Assembly (NCBI GenBank): GCA_910574635.1
Contig: CAJTCG010000002.1
Location: 186,001-250,000, forward strand
DNA from: Oscillospiraceae bacterium
Lineage (GTDB): Bacteria > Bacillota > Clostridia > Oscillospirales > Oscillospiraceae
DNA: 64,000 nt
Direction: 5' to 3'
Translations under genes and position numbers: made by a program
The notes under the pieces: generated by a model
What the model was told of the DNA's origin: nothing
Database searches by the model: none
The model's input: the letters and a program-made list of their open reading frames with translations, nothing else
Shown here: one piece after another, positions 1-7,649 of the stretch
Numbering within the stretch: position 1 is the first letter of the stretch
Layout of the letters: each line of letters starts with the position of its first letter

Positions 1-1
1 A

Positions 2-1816
2 ATCGGCGTCCACGTTGGTCTGTCCAACATCATTCAGGAGTACAACCAGAGAAAACCGGCGGCTGGCCCCTTCGACATCCTTATTCTGGACGAATACCAG
101 GACATCGAGGAGGAGGTCAGCGTCATACTCCGGCATCTGAAAGACTGTAATCCAAAAATGCAGATTGTTGCTGTTGGCGATATGGCGCAGAAAATCTACG
201 ACAAGACCCGGCTGGACGCCGCCGCCTTTATCGACGACTTCCTTGGCAACCATCTCCGCATGGAATTCACCCGCTGCTTCCGGCTCAACAAAGAGCTGGC
301 CGCGTCTTTGGGCGAGGTCTGGCAGAAGCAGATTGTCGGCGTCAATTCTGACTGCAAAGTCAAGGTCATGAGCTTTGACGAAATTCTCAGATTCGTTGCA
401 AACTGCGAACCCAGGCAGGTCTTGTGCCTTGGCTCCAACGCCGGCAAACGGAACGAGCTGCTGAACAAGCTGGAGAAGGAGTACGAAAGCAAATTCAACA
501 AGCAGACAGTGTGGGCCAAAATCACTGAGAATGAGGGAGGCGCCACACAACCGTCCCCCGATGCCGCCATCTTCACCACTTATGACGGTTGCAAAGGAAT
601 GGAGCGGGATATTTGCATCCTGTTCGACTGGACGGAGAACTATTGGGTCTCCCGTATGATGAAGCCCGACGCCCGCTACGAAATCATCCGCAACATCTTC
701 TGCGTAGCGGCCTCCCGGGCAAAGAAAACCCTCATCATCGCCAAGGCCAAGGATAACCTGTCCTGGGAAACGCTGAAAATGGATGAGCATTGGAATGTTC
801 CATTCCAGGACGTGCCCATCGCCGGCATGTTCGACTTCAAGTACATTGAGGATGTTGAAGATGCCTACAAAAAGCTGGCCGTCAAGGAGATTTCTCCCCA
901 GGACACGGCCATTGACATCCCTACCCGGGACGCCCTGATTGACCTCTCTCCGTGCATCGGCATCTTTCAGGAAGCCGACTACTTCAAGGGCTATGATATC
1001 GACAAGGACATCGAGATGTTCTTCCGAATCAATAAGGACCAGAAGTTCAAGCGGATTCCTACCTACAAGACCTGGACTGTGGAACAGAAGGTCCTGTACC
1101 TGGTTTCCCTGGAAACCGGGCAGAACCGCTACTGGCATCAGGTCACTCTTCCCCTTGTGAAGGATGACAAAAAGCAGGAGATTGAGACCCGGCTGAAAAC
1201 CCGGCTTCCGCAGGACGCCGATGTCCAGGTCCCCTGCACTCTGCCATTTTACAAAGGGGATAAGGTGGTATTTACGGCGGAGGGATTTGCCGACGTCGTG
1301 AAGGACGGCGTTGTTTACGAGCTGAAATTCGTCTCGGAACTGAGCCACAACCACTTCCTCCAGTGCGCCTCCTACGTGCTCTCCCTCGGCCTTGAGAAGG
1401 GCATCCTCTGGAACGTGCGGACGAACCAGGCTTATGAGATTCGGATTCCCAACAAGGTGGAGTTCCTCAATTGCGTGGTGAGGGCCGTAACCAAAGGGCG
1501 TTTAGGGAAGGCTACAACTTCTGAAAAGAAGGCCAGCCCGAAAAAGGCCAGTACTCCGAAGAAAAGCCCTGTTAAGACTCCGAAGAAGAAGGGGGGAGGG
1601 GACTCCTACTCCAAGGTAAGGGGCTTCTGCAAGCGCAACTTCTTCTACTGCGATAAAGTCTTTACCGCAATTGACAGGAAGGGCTACGCCGGCAGGCCAA
1701 GCCCGAAGGACCTGAAGAAGAAGTTTGACGGCAGGCGGCTTACTCTGCCTGTCTCGCAAGAGGAATTTGCGAAATACTTCTATTTGGTCATGACAGAGAT
1801 GAAATACGCTTCCTGA
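2..1816 (+). CDS. SF1 (UvrD-like) helicase fused to a PD-(D/E)xK nuclease domain, 5' end missing
   Basis: The reading frame is open from base 2, so the gene starts before the window. Seen: a Walker B/motif II stretch with DEYQD near base 94, motif III (VGDMAQKIYD) at about 173, and a motif VI-like AASRAKKTL near 709. A nuclease core follows: GFADVV (Asp) and YELKF (Glu-x-Lys) at about 1282-1330, then a QCASY segment typical of RecB/Cas4-type nucleases. A lysine-rich linker (1520-1600) leads to a basic C-terminal tail ending MKYAS. Inference: an ATP-driven DNA unwinding and cutting enzyme for replication or recombination. The first ATG inside the window (158) lies after motif II and is not the real start. 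Motif I lies outside the window. Confidence 0.75.
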   Translation: MGVHVGLSNIIQEYNQRKPAAGPFDILILDEYQDIEEEVSVILRHLKDCNPKMQIVAVGDMAQKIYDKTRLDAAAFIDDFLGNHLRMEFTRCFRLNKELAASLGEVWQKQIVGVNSDCKVKVMSFDEILRFVANCEPRQVLCLGSNAGKRNELLNKLEKEYESKFNKQTVWAKITENEGGATQPSPDAAIFTTYDGCKGMERDICILFDWTENYWVSRMMKPDARYEIIRNIFCVAASRAKKTLIIAKAKDNLSWETLKMDEHWNVPFQDVPIAGMFDFKYIEDVEDAYKKLAVKEISPQDTAIDIPTRDALIDLSPCIGIFQEADYFKGYDIDKDIEMFFRINKDQKFKRIPTYKTWTVEQKVLYLVSLETGQNRYWHQVTLPLVKDDKKQEIETRLKTRLPQDADVQVPCTLPFYKGDKVVFTAEGFADVVKDGVVYELKFVSELSHNHFLQCASYVLSLGLEKGILWNVRTNQAYEIRIPNKVEFLNCVVRAVTKGRLGKATTSEKKASPKKASTPKKSPVKTPKKKGGGDSYSKVRGFCKRNFFYCDKVFTAIDRKGYAGRPSPKDLKKKFDGRRLTLPVSQEEFAKYFYLVMTEMKYAS

Positions 1817-1820
1817 CGCA

Positions 1821-1856
1821 GCAGGCCCCTCCAGCAATGGAGAGGCCTGTTCTTTT
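1821..1856 (+). terminator. Rho-independent terminator
   Basis: A GCAGGCCCCTCC/GGAGAGGCCTGT hairpin is followed by TCTTTT, just after the stop of the helicase-nuclease gene. Confidence 0.85.
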
Positions 1857-1857
1857 A

Positions 1858-1915
1858 CTGTGTCGGGCCTCACGCGGCCGCACTCACCAAGCTGCCCGTA
1901 ATTCTTTTCTGCCAA
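1858..1915 (+). repeat. 57-bp intergenic module, copy 1
   Basis: It starts CTGTGTCGGGCCTCA and ends TTCTGCCAA, with an unrelated middle. Its right part overlaps the -35 of the promoter at 1900-1927. It belongs to the 14-copy family described in the findings. Confidence 0.6.
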
Positions 1916-1927
1916 ACAGCATACTAT
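1900..1927 (+). promoter_or_regulatory. CATA-type element promoter
   Basis: AATTC at 1900 and GCATACTAT at 1919-1927, with the 18-nt family spacing. It lies 47 nt before the ATG of the 178-aa gene. Confidence 0.7.
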
Positions 1928-1974
1928 CCTCACAAATTCCAACTGGAAATTTGAACAGAAAAGGAGATTTCATT

Positions 1975-2511
1975 ATGTCTGGAAAACCCAATACCGTCCC
2001 CAGTATTGATAATCGGGAGCAGCTCTTTGGTTTTACCGAAGGCCCGAACAAGAATGCTGCCCCTCAATGCTATGTGCTCCTCAATCTACCCGCCCCCATC
2101 AGCGGTCCCGCCTTCGAAAGATACGGGAAATCCTGTGTTGGCGCGTATGCTGTGCGAGTCATGCCGGAGAAAAACATCCCCTACGGGCAGGTCTACCTTG
2201 CCGTGTGGCGGTCCATGGACCGATTCAATCAGTCGGCTCCGGCTGACGGGCTCGTCGAAATGTCCAGTTCTCTTGCCCAAAGCAGCAGCTCATTCAAAAA
2301 GACCTGGCTCCGACTGGGCGTCTCCATCTACGCGAGTGAGGACGAGATTGATAAGCTCATGACTGACTGCGATGACGATATCCTGCGGAAAATCATCGCT
2401 GACGGCCGCTGGCGCCCTGACGGCGAGTCCTACATCCCCGAGGTGACCGTGGAGGAATATAACGCGGCAAATGGCACCTTCTACGAGGGAGAACCGGAGT
2501 TCAACCTGTGA
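1975..2511 (+). CDS. Hypothetical protein, 178 aa
   Basis: I do not recognise this protein. The ATG at 1975 is chosen because AAGGAG lies 9 nt before it; the frame stays open further upstream but runs into the promoter. It is soluble with no signal peptide, has a serine-rich patch near residue 105 (SSSLAQSSSSF) and an acidic C-terminus. It is the first gene of a run on the plus strand, and the next gene starts 15 nt after its stop. The role is unknown; its position suggests an accessory gene expressed from the element's own promoter type. Confidence 0.6.
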   Translation: MSGKPNTVPSIDNREQLFGFTEGPNKNAAPQCYVLLNLPAPISGPAFERYGKSCVGAYAVRVMPEKNIPYGQVYLAVWRSMDRFNQSAPADGLVEMSSSLAQSSSSFKKTWLRLGVSIYASEDEIDKLMTDCDDDILRKIIADGRWRPDGESYIPEVTVEEYNAANGTFYEGEPEFNL

Positions 2512-2526
2512 AGGAGAGAACTGTAT

Positions 2527-3432
2527 ATGCAACGAAGAGAAAACTGCTATTGGCGCGTTGTTGCCAATATCGACTCAGAGTATGACTCCATTCAGGAGTG
2601 CCTGGACGACTTTCGCACAGGAGCGTCCTGGAAACCATTCCTGCCATTCATCCCTGCCACCCGGGCTCCTATGGAGGATGATGTTACGCCGCGCCTTCCT
2701 GTCTGTGCGCGGCTGGAAGACTGCTTCACGGCAATTGGCCTGCTGGGCCGGTTCCGCCGGTGCCTCGCAGCCAATGACGGCGCGTTCAGTTATATGGAAA
2801 CGTACGATGAGGCTTATCCTGTTCTTGTCTGCAAGTTCGACGGAAATCTGCCCTCACACCATCCCAGCGTCTCCGAGGTCCACGATGTCGAGATGACGCA
2901 TGAAGTTTGGCTCCTCCAGCGGGCTAGGCCGGTGGATGTTCAGCTTATGTGGCTGGACTCCTATTCTCTTCTCTGGGACGAAGAGAACGAACGGGTTTGC
3001 AAATCCGTGCGATTTGTTTCCCAGGAAGATTTGGGAAACAAGGTACACCCCTGGCTCACTGGCACCGGCAACATCCTGGAGTCCTCTCTGATGGACTATG
3101 AATGGAAGGAATCTCCGTATCGGTCTGACTGGGCCCCTGATGAGGCGAAGTGGGTACGAGAGGCGTTTTTTGTGGACAGGTTGACAGTCCCCGACCTTCG
3201 GTGTATGTTAGTCCCATACCGGAGCTCCAAAGAAATCCTGGAGGTACTTCGCCAGACGCCCAGTTCGGATGACGGGCTACCGCCGTGGCAAGGAGGCAAA
3301 GCCAATGATTTGGACCCCACTAACCCAGAAGGCATACAAAATTGCCTGCGAGGCGCACTGCGGCCAATCGGACAAGGGAGGGAACCCCTACATCATCCAC
3401 CCCTGCACCCTGGCTGCGCAGATGCCCAATGA
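2527..3432 (+). CDS. Hypothetical protein, 301 aa, with a long 3' overlap
   Basis: I do not recognise this protein. AAGGAG precedes the ATG. The first ~250 residues look like a normal globular protein rich in Trp, Asp and Glu. The last ~43 codons overlap the HD-hydrolase gene in another frame and turn Pro/Gly/His-rich. That suggests the original stop codon was lost, or a frameshift near the end, so the true protein may be shorter. There is no signal peptide or membrane segment. It is co-transcribed with its neighbours on both sides. Confidence 0.5.
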   Translation: MQRRENCYWRVVANIDSEYDSIQECLDDFRTGASWKPFLPFIPATRAPMEDDVTPRLPVCARLEDCFTAIGLLGRFRRCLAANDGAFSYMETYDEAYPVLVCKFDGNLPSHHPSVSEVHDVEMTHEVWLLQRARPVDVQLMWLDSYSLLWDEENERVCKSVRFVSQEDLGNKVHPWLTGTGNILESSLMDYEWKESPYRSDWAPDEAKWVREAFFVDRLTVPDLRCMLVPYRSSKEILEVLRQTPSSDDGLPPWQGGKANDLDPTNPEGIQNCLRGALRPIGQGREPLHHPPLHPGCADAQ

Positions 3433-3745
3433 GGAAGCTGCTGCGGCGGCATTGCTGCACGATGTTTTGGAAGACACCTGCCTCACCCTGGACGACCTTG
3501 TGGAAAAGGAGATTCCGGATTCCGTTCTCCAGGCGGTCATCTTCTTAACCCGCTCCTCCTGGCCAGACCTCAATTACATGGAGTACGTCCAGAACCTGAC
3601 CCAGGACCCTATCGCAGTTCTTGTGAAGAAGGCGGACCTACGCCATAATATGGACCTCTCCAGGCTTGGGCGGCCCGCAAACGAGAAGGATATGAGCCTC
3701 CTCCAGCGTTACGAAAAGGCATTACAAATTCTGGAAAACCACTAA
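3305..3745 (+). CDS. HD-domain hydrolase, MESH1/SpoT-type (p)ppGpp hydrolase-like
   Basis: The 146-aa protein fits a single-domain small alarmone hydrolase. Seen: AHCGQSDKGG at residues 17-26, YIIHP with H32, the HD pair in LLHDVLEDT (H52, D53), and VKKADLRHNMD further on, which matches the fourth metal ligand region of RelA/SpoT HD domains. Family knowledge: these enzymes remove pyrophosphate from ppGpp, using Mn2+. Inference: it could dampen the host stringent response. The ATG at 3305 is preferred over one at 3269 because AAGGAGG sits 8 nt before it. There is no synthetase domain. Confidence 0.7.
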   Translation: MIWTPLTQKAYKIACEAHCGQSDKGGNPYIIHPCTLAAQMPNEEAAAAALLHDVLEDTCLTLDDLVEKEIPDSVLQAVIFLTRSSWPDLNYMEYVQNLTQDPIAVLVKKADLRHNMDLSRLGRPANEKDMSLLQRYEKALQILENH

Positions 3746-3751
3746 GCAACT

Positions 3752-3779
3752 GGCCCTCCCGTCATGGGAGGGCCTCTTA
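3752..3779 (+). terminator. Rho-independent terminator
   Basis: A GGCCCTCCC/GGGAGGGCC hairpin is followed by TCTTAATT, after the HD-hydrolase stop. Confidence 0.8.
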
Positions 3780-3806
3780 ATTGGAATCAATGACTTCGCA
3801 TATAAC
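3779..3806 (+). promoter_or_regulatory. CATA-type element promoter (weaker -10)
   Basis: AATTGG at 3779 and GCATATAAC at 3798, with 18-nt spacing. It lies 27 nt before the ATG of the 109-aa gene. The final T of the motif is a C here. Confidence 0.55.
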
Positions 3807-3833
3807 ATTACAAATTGTTGTTGGAGGCAAACT

Positions 3834-4163
3834 ATGCAAGAAAACATCGTACCTTGTACTCGGAAAGAATTGAATTTTACCGTCCAAAGCCTCGTCCGGC
3901 TGTCGGATAAGCTAAAGGATTGCGGCAATAGCAACAACTCATCTGCGGCGAGTGCCGATGCCCTATGCCTTCTGGCGCAGTGGCGAAAAGACAGCAACAC
4001 GCTGGTGCTCAAGGAACATCAGCTCCCTGTCATTCGGTTCGCCCTGGATGAATACATACGGGACATTGCTGCGGAACATCATTTGCTGCCCTTCGCCACC
4101 CGGAAAAGGGTAGAATCCGTTAAGAAAACCTGCGATTCTCTGACCCAAAAATGGAACTTGTAA
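3834..4163 (+). CDS. Hypothetical protein, 109 aa
   Basis: I do not recognise this protein. GGAGG precedes the ATG by 7 nt. It is a soluble, probably helical protein with a Ser/Ala/Asn-rich loop (residues 32-42) and a basic second half. It forms a two-gene unit with the 236-aa gene, whose ATG is 15 nt beyond its stop. Confidence 0.6.
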   Translation: MQENIVPCTRKELNFTVQSLVRLSDKLKDCGNSNNSSAASADALCLLAQWRKDSNTLVLKEHQLPVIRFALDEYIRDIAAEHHLLPFATRKRVESVKKTCDSLTQKWNL

Positions 4164-4178
4164 AAGGAGAAAGACACC

Positions 4179-4889
4179 ATGAGGAAAGAAAACAACACCA
4201 TGACTCTTATCCAGAACTACACGTTGCAGATGCTCTGCGCCGATGTCCTTGAGGGCGCCAAAAAAGACCCCGAGTGGGGCCCTGCTTTGGAGAAGCTGGG
4301 TGGCTACACCTTGAAATGCCCCTGGGCGATGCCGTACCCCATTATCTCCAAAGACATCAGCACTTCCGTGAAAATTGAGTTCACAACAGGCGAAGGCGTG
4401 GCTGCCAGCATTGATGTTGTTGGCGATATTCCCATTCGGAGGGAAGGCAACAGGCTCCGCCTTTTCTGGCTCTCCACGGACAAGGCAGATGGCGACGCCT
4501 ATGCGGCAATGTATACAGTCTCTTTGCTGCTTTGCGCCCAGATTGACCACCTCATCGCGGAGCATTCCAAGGTGTTGGTTTCGGACTGGTCCCTGAGCGT
4601 GACCAAGAAGGCTGATGACCAGCTCATCTCCACATGGGTGAGGGACCTGTTGCGGCGGAGGAACCGGCAGGTTGCCACCGACTTAAACGGCAAGAACGGT
4701 AAGTCTGGGCCGATTCCCAAAGAGGAGCTCCTCGGATTCCTGCTTCTGGCAAGGGACCGGTACTCCAATATTCTGACGCCCCGAAAGTTGGAGCGGCTGG
4801 ACATGTTGATTCAGGAACAGCAGGGAACACGCCCTGGCCCCAAGGAAATCCAGAAAATGATTCGGGCCGCGAAAGAGACTCAAAATTGA
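4179..4889 (+). CDS. Hypothetical protein, 236 aa
   Basis: I do not recognise this protein. AAAAGGAG lies before the ATG at 4179; a second ATG seven codons later (4200) is also possible. The protein looks soluble, with a mixed N-terminal half and a basic, helical C-terminal half (RDLLRRRNR near residue 157). It is the last gene before a bidirectional terminator shared with the convergent ATP-grasp operon. Confidence 0.6.
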   Translation: MRKENNTMTLIQNYTLQMLCADVLEGAKKDPEWGPALEKLGGYTLKCPWAMPYPIISKDISTSVKIEFTTGEGVAASIDVVGDIPIRREGNRLRLFWLSTDKADGDAYAAMYTVSLLLCAQIDHLIAEHSKVLVSDWSLSVTKKADDQLISTWVRDLLRRRNRQVATDLNGKNGKSGPIPKEELLGFLLLARDRYSNILTPRKLERLDMLIQEQQGTRPGPKEIQKMIRAAKETQN

Positions 4890-4890
4890 C

Positions 4891-4926
4891 AAAACACCCT
4901 CCCCGACTGGGGAGGGTGCTCTTTTA
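4891..4926. terminator. Bidirectional terminator
   Basis: A perfect CACCCTCCCC/GGGGAGGGTG stem has AAAA on its left and TCTTTT on its right. It lies between convergent genes. Confidence 0.85.
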
Positions 4927-6381
4927 TGCCGGTTCCGGCAGCCGAGGTAGCCAGTTCTCGGGTGCGTGTTTCAGTAACCCCTGGGGAACGCAACGACGCA
5001 GGGCCGAATTTTCGGCAAGAGCCATGTCGATGATGTAGAAATCATCTCCATTCTGCATCACGTCAATCGACCACTGGCTCGGCAAATTGACGTCCGGGAG
5101 CATGACCTCGATGCCCCGCCAGATGTGCTCCGCGTTTTCGTTGTACCGCTTCATAAGGGTTTCCTCGTGACTGCGGTAAATGATGTAATCATGAATCTGG
5201 TGCGGGCTGTCGGCGTCATTCTCGTGGCCAAACCGCTGTTTCATGACCTCCGGGTCCCAGTAGGGATTCATTCCCAGGACAGCACCGTCATCAAAGTCGA
5301 CGAATACCCGGTATTCGGTATGGAGAGGGAGCCCTTTATAGATGCTGGGATTACCTTCAACATCCTCAATGAACTCCCGGACCACCCACTCGTTCGTTGT
5401 CGAGACGCCGTAAAAGCGAGGAGTGGCAAGGGGAGAAGCCATCATAGCCGCCTGGTGCTGGATGAACAGGAGATATTCGCCCAACTCCCGGACCTCCTTG
5501 GCCCCGGCAACCTTAGCGTTCCGGAAGTCGTACTTAGAGGAATAGGTTCCGGTCTTGATGAAGTAGTTCTTGCTTTCGTCCAGCCCAAACGCCTGGAAGC
5601 AGAACCGGTCCACGACATCCATGGTGCTGGAAGTCAACTCCCCATAGTCGATGCGGGACAGCTGCAGCAGGGTCATGGGCACCTTCATGATTTGAGTTTT
5701 GGGCACCTTGAAGAAATCCTGCTTCTTGACGCTCTCAATCAGTTCTGGCAGCCAATAACCCATATTGTTGGGATTCGTCCCAAGCATCTCATAGGTCAGC
5801 CCATCCAGGTCCAGTGTGTCCAGCCCCCACCGGAACTGCCGGTAAAACATCTGCTTCTTTCCGGGGTTCTTCTCCTCCAGGTACTTCTTATAGAAGAAGA
5901 GGAGCATGTCGCTGGATTTGCCAGGCATATCCCGTTTCATCAGGTTCCCGGACAACTGGGGACGGAGGGGCTTCGGCAGCCTCTGGATGTCTCCATTCGT
6001 CACCGGCTGATTCTCCACCACGGCAGGAAGGCCAGATTTCTCGACAGTGGGCTGGCCGCCCGGTTCCAGTTTTCTGGTAGTCAGTTCCGCCCCGTCGTAT
6101 GTCATCATGTAGGTCTGCGCCAGCAGCTCCGCAATGATGCGGTCATTAAGTTCCTTTGCCACTGCGGTAATCTCTTCCGCAGTCCGCATGGCGGCGGCCT
6201 GCTTGGCATTAACGTCGAAGAAGTTGCTACCATCAGGCTCCGTCGAAAGGATGTGTTTCCGGTAACTCTCCTCGAAGGCCGCCAGAGCTGCTGGGGTAGT
6301 CCCCAGCAGTTTAGCAACTTCATCCTTGGACAGGGCAGCCTTGTTTTTGTCACCGCTGAAAATTTTTGTCAACTCAAGCAT
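4924..6381 (-). CDS. ATP-grasp-fold protein (D123/R2K-like), 485 aa
   Basis: Seen in the second half: FIKTGTYSSKYDF (candidate ATP-binding Lys), EWVVREFIED, then EYRVFVD, and WSIDV followed by FYIIDMALAENS, which places Asp and Glu/Asn like the Mg-ATP ligands of ATP-grasp enzymes. This order resembles eukaryotic D123 and the phage-associated R2K ATP-grasp group; both are family knowledge and I cannot confirm the match. The N-terminal ~120 residues look like a separate helical domain, with an HTH-like first segment (SKDEVAKLLGTTPAALAAFEE). The substrate is unknown; ATP-grasp enzymes ligate carboxylates to amines or modify proteins. It is the last gene of a five-gene minus-strand operon and overlaps the previous gene by 8 nt. 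Confidence 0.45.
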   Translation of the reverse strand: MLELTKIFSGDKNKAALSKDEVAKLLGTTPAALAAFEESYRKHILSTEPDGSNFFDVNAKQAAAMRTAEEITAVAKELNDRIIAELLAQTYMMTYDGAELTTRKLEPGGQPTVEKSGLPAVVENQPVTNGDIQRLPKPLRPQLSGNLMKRDMPGKSSDMLLFFYKKYLEEKNPGKKQMFYRQFRWGLDTLDLDGLTYEMLGTNPNNMGYWLPELIESVKKQDFFKVPKTQIMKVPMTLLQLSRIDYGELTSSTMDVVDRFCFQAFGLDESKNYFIKTGTYSSKYDFRNAKVAGAKEVRELGEYLLFIQHQAAMMASPLATPRFYGVSTTNEWVVREFIEDVEGNPSIYKGLPLHTEYRVFVDFDDGAVLGMNPYWDPEVMKQRFGHENDADSPHQIHDYIIYRSHEETLMKRYNENAEHIWRGIEVMLPDVNLPSQWSIDVMQNGDDFYIIDMALAENSALRRCVPQGLLKHAPENWLPRLPEPA

Positions 6382-6634
6382 CGGTGTCCTCCTTGTCCTT
6401 AACAGTTACCCGGAGTTCCACCTTGCGGCCATCCTTCAGCGACCATTCGTAGCCGCTCGAAGTGGCGTTCGCGCAGTTAAGACCTCCGAGGAGCTCGGTT
6501 ACCATGTAGTCCCTGACGGCGCAAATCGCCTCATCCGTGCATTCGGTTTTGTTCTGCCACAGATTCTCATTCTTGCTGTTGAGCGTGCCCGCGTAGATGG
6601 CGAACGCGCCACAGCCAACGTGATATTCCGCCAT
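6374..6634 (-). CDS. Hypothetical protein, 86 aa
   Basis: I do not recognise this small acidic soluble protein. A GGAGGTAAC ribosome site lies upstream of the ATG. Its end overlaps the start of the ATP-grasp-like gene by 8 nt, so the two are probably translationally coupled and may work together. Confidence 0.6.
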   Translation of the reverse strand: MAEYHVGCGAFAIYAGTLNSKNENLWQNKTECTDEAICAVRDYMVTELLGGLNCANATSSGYEWSLKDGRKVELRVTVKDKEDTDA

Positions 6635-6648
6635 TTTGTTACCTCCGT

Positions 6649-6846
6649 CTAAGACTGCTTCTTGATATGTCCACAGGCCTCACACTGCCAGTAGTTGCAG
6701 GCCCAGGCTGTTTCAGTCATCCCAAGGGATGCCACTGCCATAAAGCCACGCACCAAGCCGTGCCCTTCGTAGGCAGATTCCTTGCCGACATGAACATGCG
6801 GCGTTACTTCCCCGCATTTCCAGCAGAAAATAGGTTTCTTTCTCAC
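6649..6846 (-). CDS. Small zinc-ribbon protein, 65 aa
   Basis: CWKC near the N-terminus and CEAC near the C-terminus form a two-CxxC zinc ribbon around a short hydrophobic middle (MAVASLGM). AAAGGAGG lies before the ATG. It is the third gene of the minus operon. Function is not known. Confidence 0.6.
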   Translation of the reverse strand: MRKKPIFCWKCGEVTPHVHVGKESAYEGHGLVRGFMAVASLGMTETAWACNYWQCEACGHIKKQS

Positions 6847-6860
6847 AAATTTTCCTCCTT

Positions 6861-7013
6861 TTAACTCAGCAGCAGATACTTCACCAACGCGGGCAAATCA
6901 CTGCCGGCAACCGCTTTGAAGTACCAGATGTTGATGGCAATGCCACCAACAATTACCAGCACCACCAGCAGCCGGTACAGCAATCCAATCCAGGAGAATT
7001 TCCTCTTTCTCAT
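6861..7013 (-). CDS. Small membrane protein, 50 aa
   Basis: The sequence begins MRKRKFSWIG, followed by one clear membrane helix (LLVVLVIVGGIAINIWYF) and a short tail. Its ATG overlaps the stop of the 173-aa gene as TAATG, so the two are translationally coupled. Positive charges before the helix suggest an N-in orientation. Confidence 0.65.
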   Translation of the reverse strand: MRKRKFSWIGLLYRLLVVLVIVGGIAINIWYFKAVAGSDLPALVKYLLLS

Positions 7014-7534
7014 TACCAGTAGCCTACCTCTCTAACAAAAGTCGCATACTCAATGCCGCCATACTCCAATTTCCACACGCCCAACAAAGAATCTCTGGGG
7101 GCGGTGCGGCACAACTCCTCCCCATGATTTGAACACAGAACCGCATCGGCCCACGCTGGAGCATCCTTGCGGCCGTGCAGCTGAATTTCCATGTAGTACT
7201 CGTTCCGGAAGGGCGGGGAACAGTGGCTGATGGTCTTTCCTTCTTGCAAAGTTTTTTCAGGACAGACTTGCCACAGGTATTCCCGTGCCTCATAGATATG
7301 CCTGCCAAACAGACTGATAGCACACGCGTCAGCTGCCACAGTGGGCTGCTTCTGGATTTCCCGCGAGGGGAGGTAAAGAGCCTTGCCGTCCTCCAGGTGG
7401 ATGGCGTAGGGGTCGGCGACGCCGTTGACCTCGCCGTTTACCGTTTCCAGGGAGACGATTTTCTGGTCTCCATAATCCCTTGACATCAGCTCAAGGATGT
7501 CAAGAAGTTCTCTCAGGGTGATATAATTTTCCAC
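7013..7534 (-). CDS. Hypothetical protein, 173 aa, GTG start
   Basis: I do not recognise this protein. The GTG at 7534 is chosen because GGAGG sits 7 nt before it and the promoter lies at 7578-7605; the frame is open further upstream, but that part covers the promoter and a terminator. It is soluble, rich in Glu and Tyr, with several Cys (ADACAI, WQVCPEK, AVLCSNHGEELC). It is the first gene of the five-gene minus operon that ends with the ATP-grasp-like protein. Confidence 0.6.
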   Translation of the reverse strand: MENYITLRELLDILELMSRDYGDQKIVSLETVNGEVNGVADPYAIHLEDGKALYLPSREIQKQPTVAADACAISLFGRHIYEAREYLWQVCPEKTLQEGKTISHCSPPFRNEYYMEIQLHGRKDAPAWADAVLCSNHGEELCRTAPRDSLLGVWKLEYGGIEYATFVREVGYW

Positions 7535-7577
7535 AACGAATCCTCCAATCTTGTAGTTTCCTGATAACTGTTGCGCT

Positions 7578-7605
7578 ATGGTATGCAGTTTACCGGCAGC
7601 CGATT
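7578..7605 (-). promoter_or_regulatory. CATA-type element promoter
   Basis: On the minus strand, AATCG then GCATACCAT with 18-nt spacing. It lies 44 nt before the GTG at 7534. Confidence 0.7.
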
Positions 7606-7612
7606 CCAAGGA

Positions 7613-7642
7613 GAAAGGGCCCCGCAAACAGTGCGGAGCCCC
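7613..7642 (-). terminator. Terminator of the helicase gene
   Basis: A GGGGCTCCGCA/TGCGGGGCCC hairpin is followed on the minus strand by CTTTCTCC, just after the helicase stop. The T-run is short. Confidence 0.6.
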
Positions 7643-7649
7643 ATGCCCT

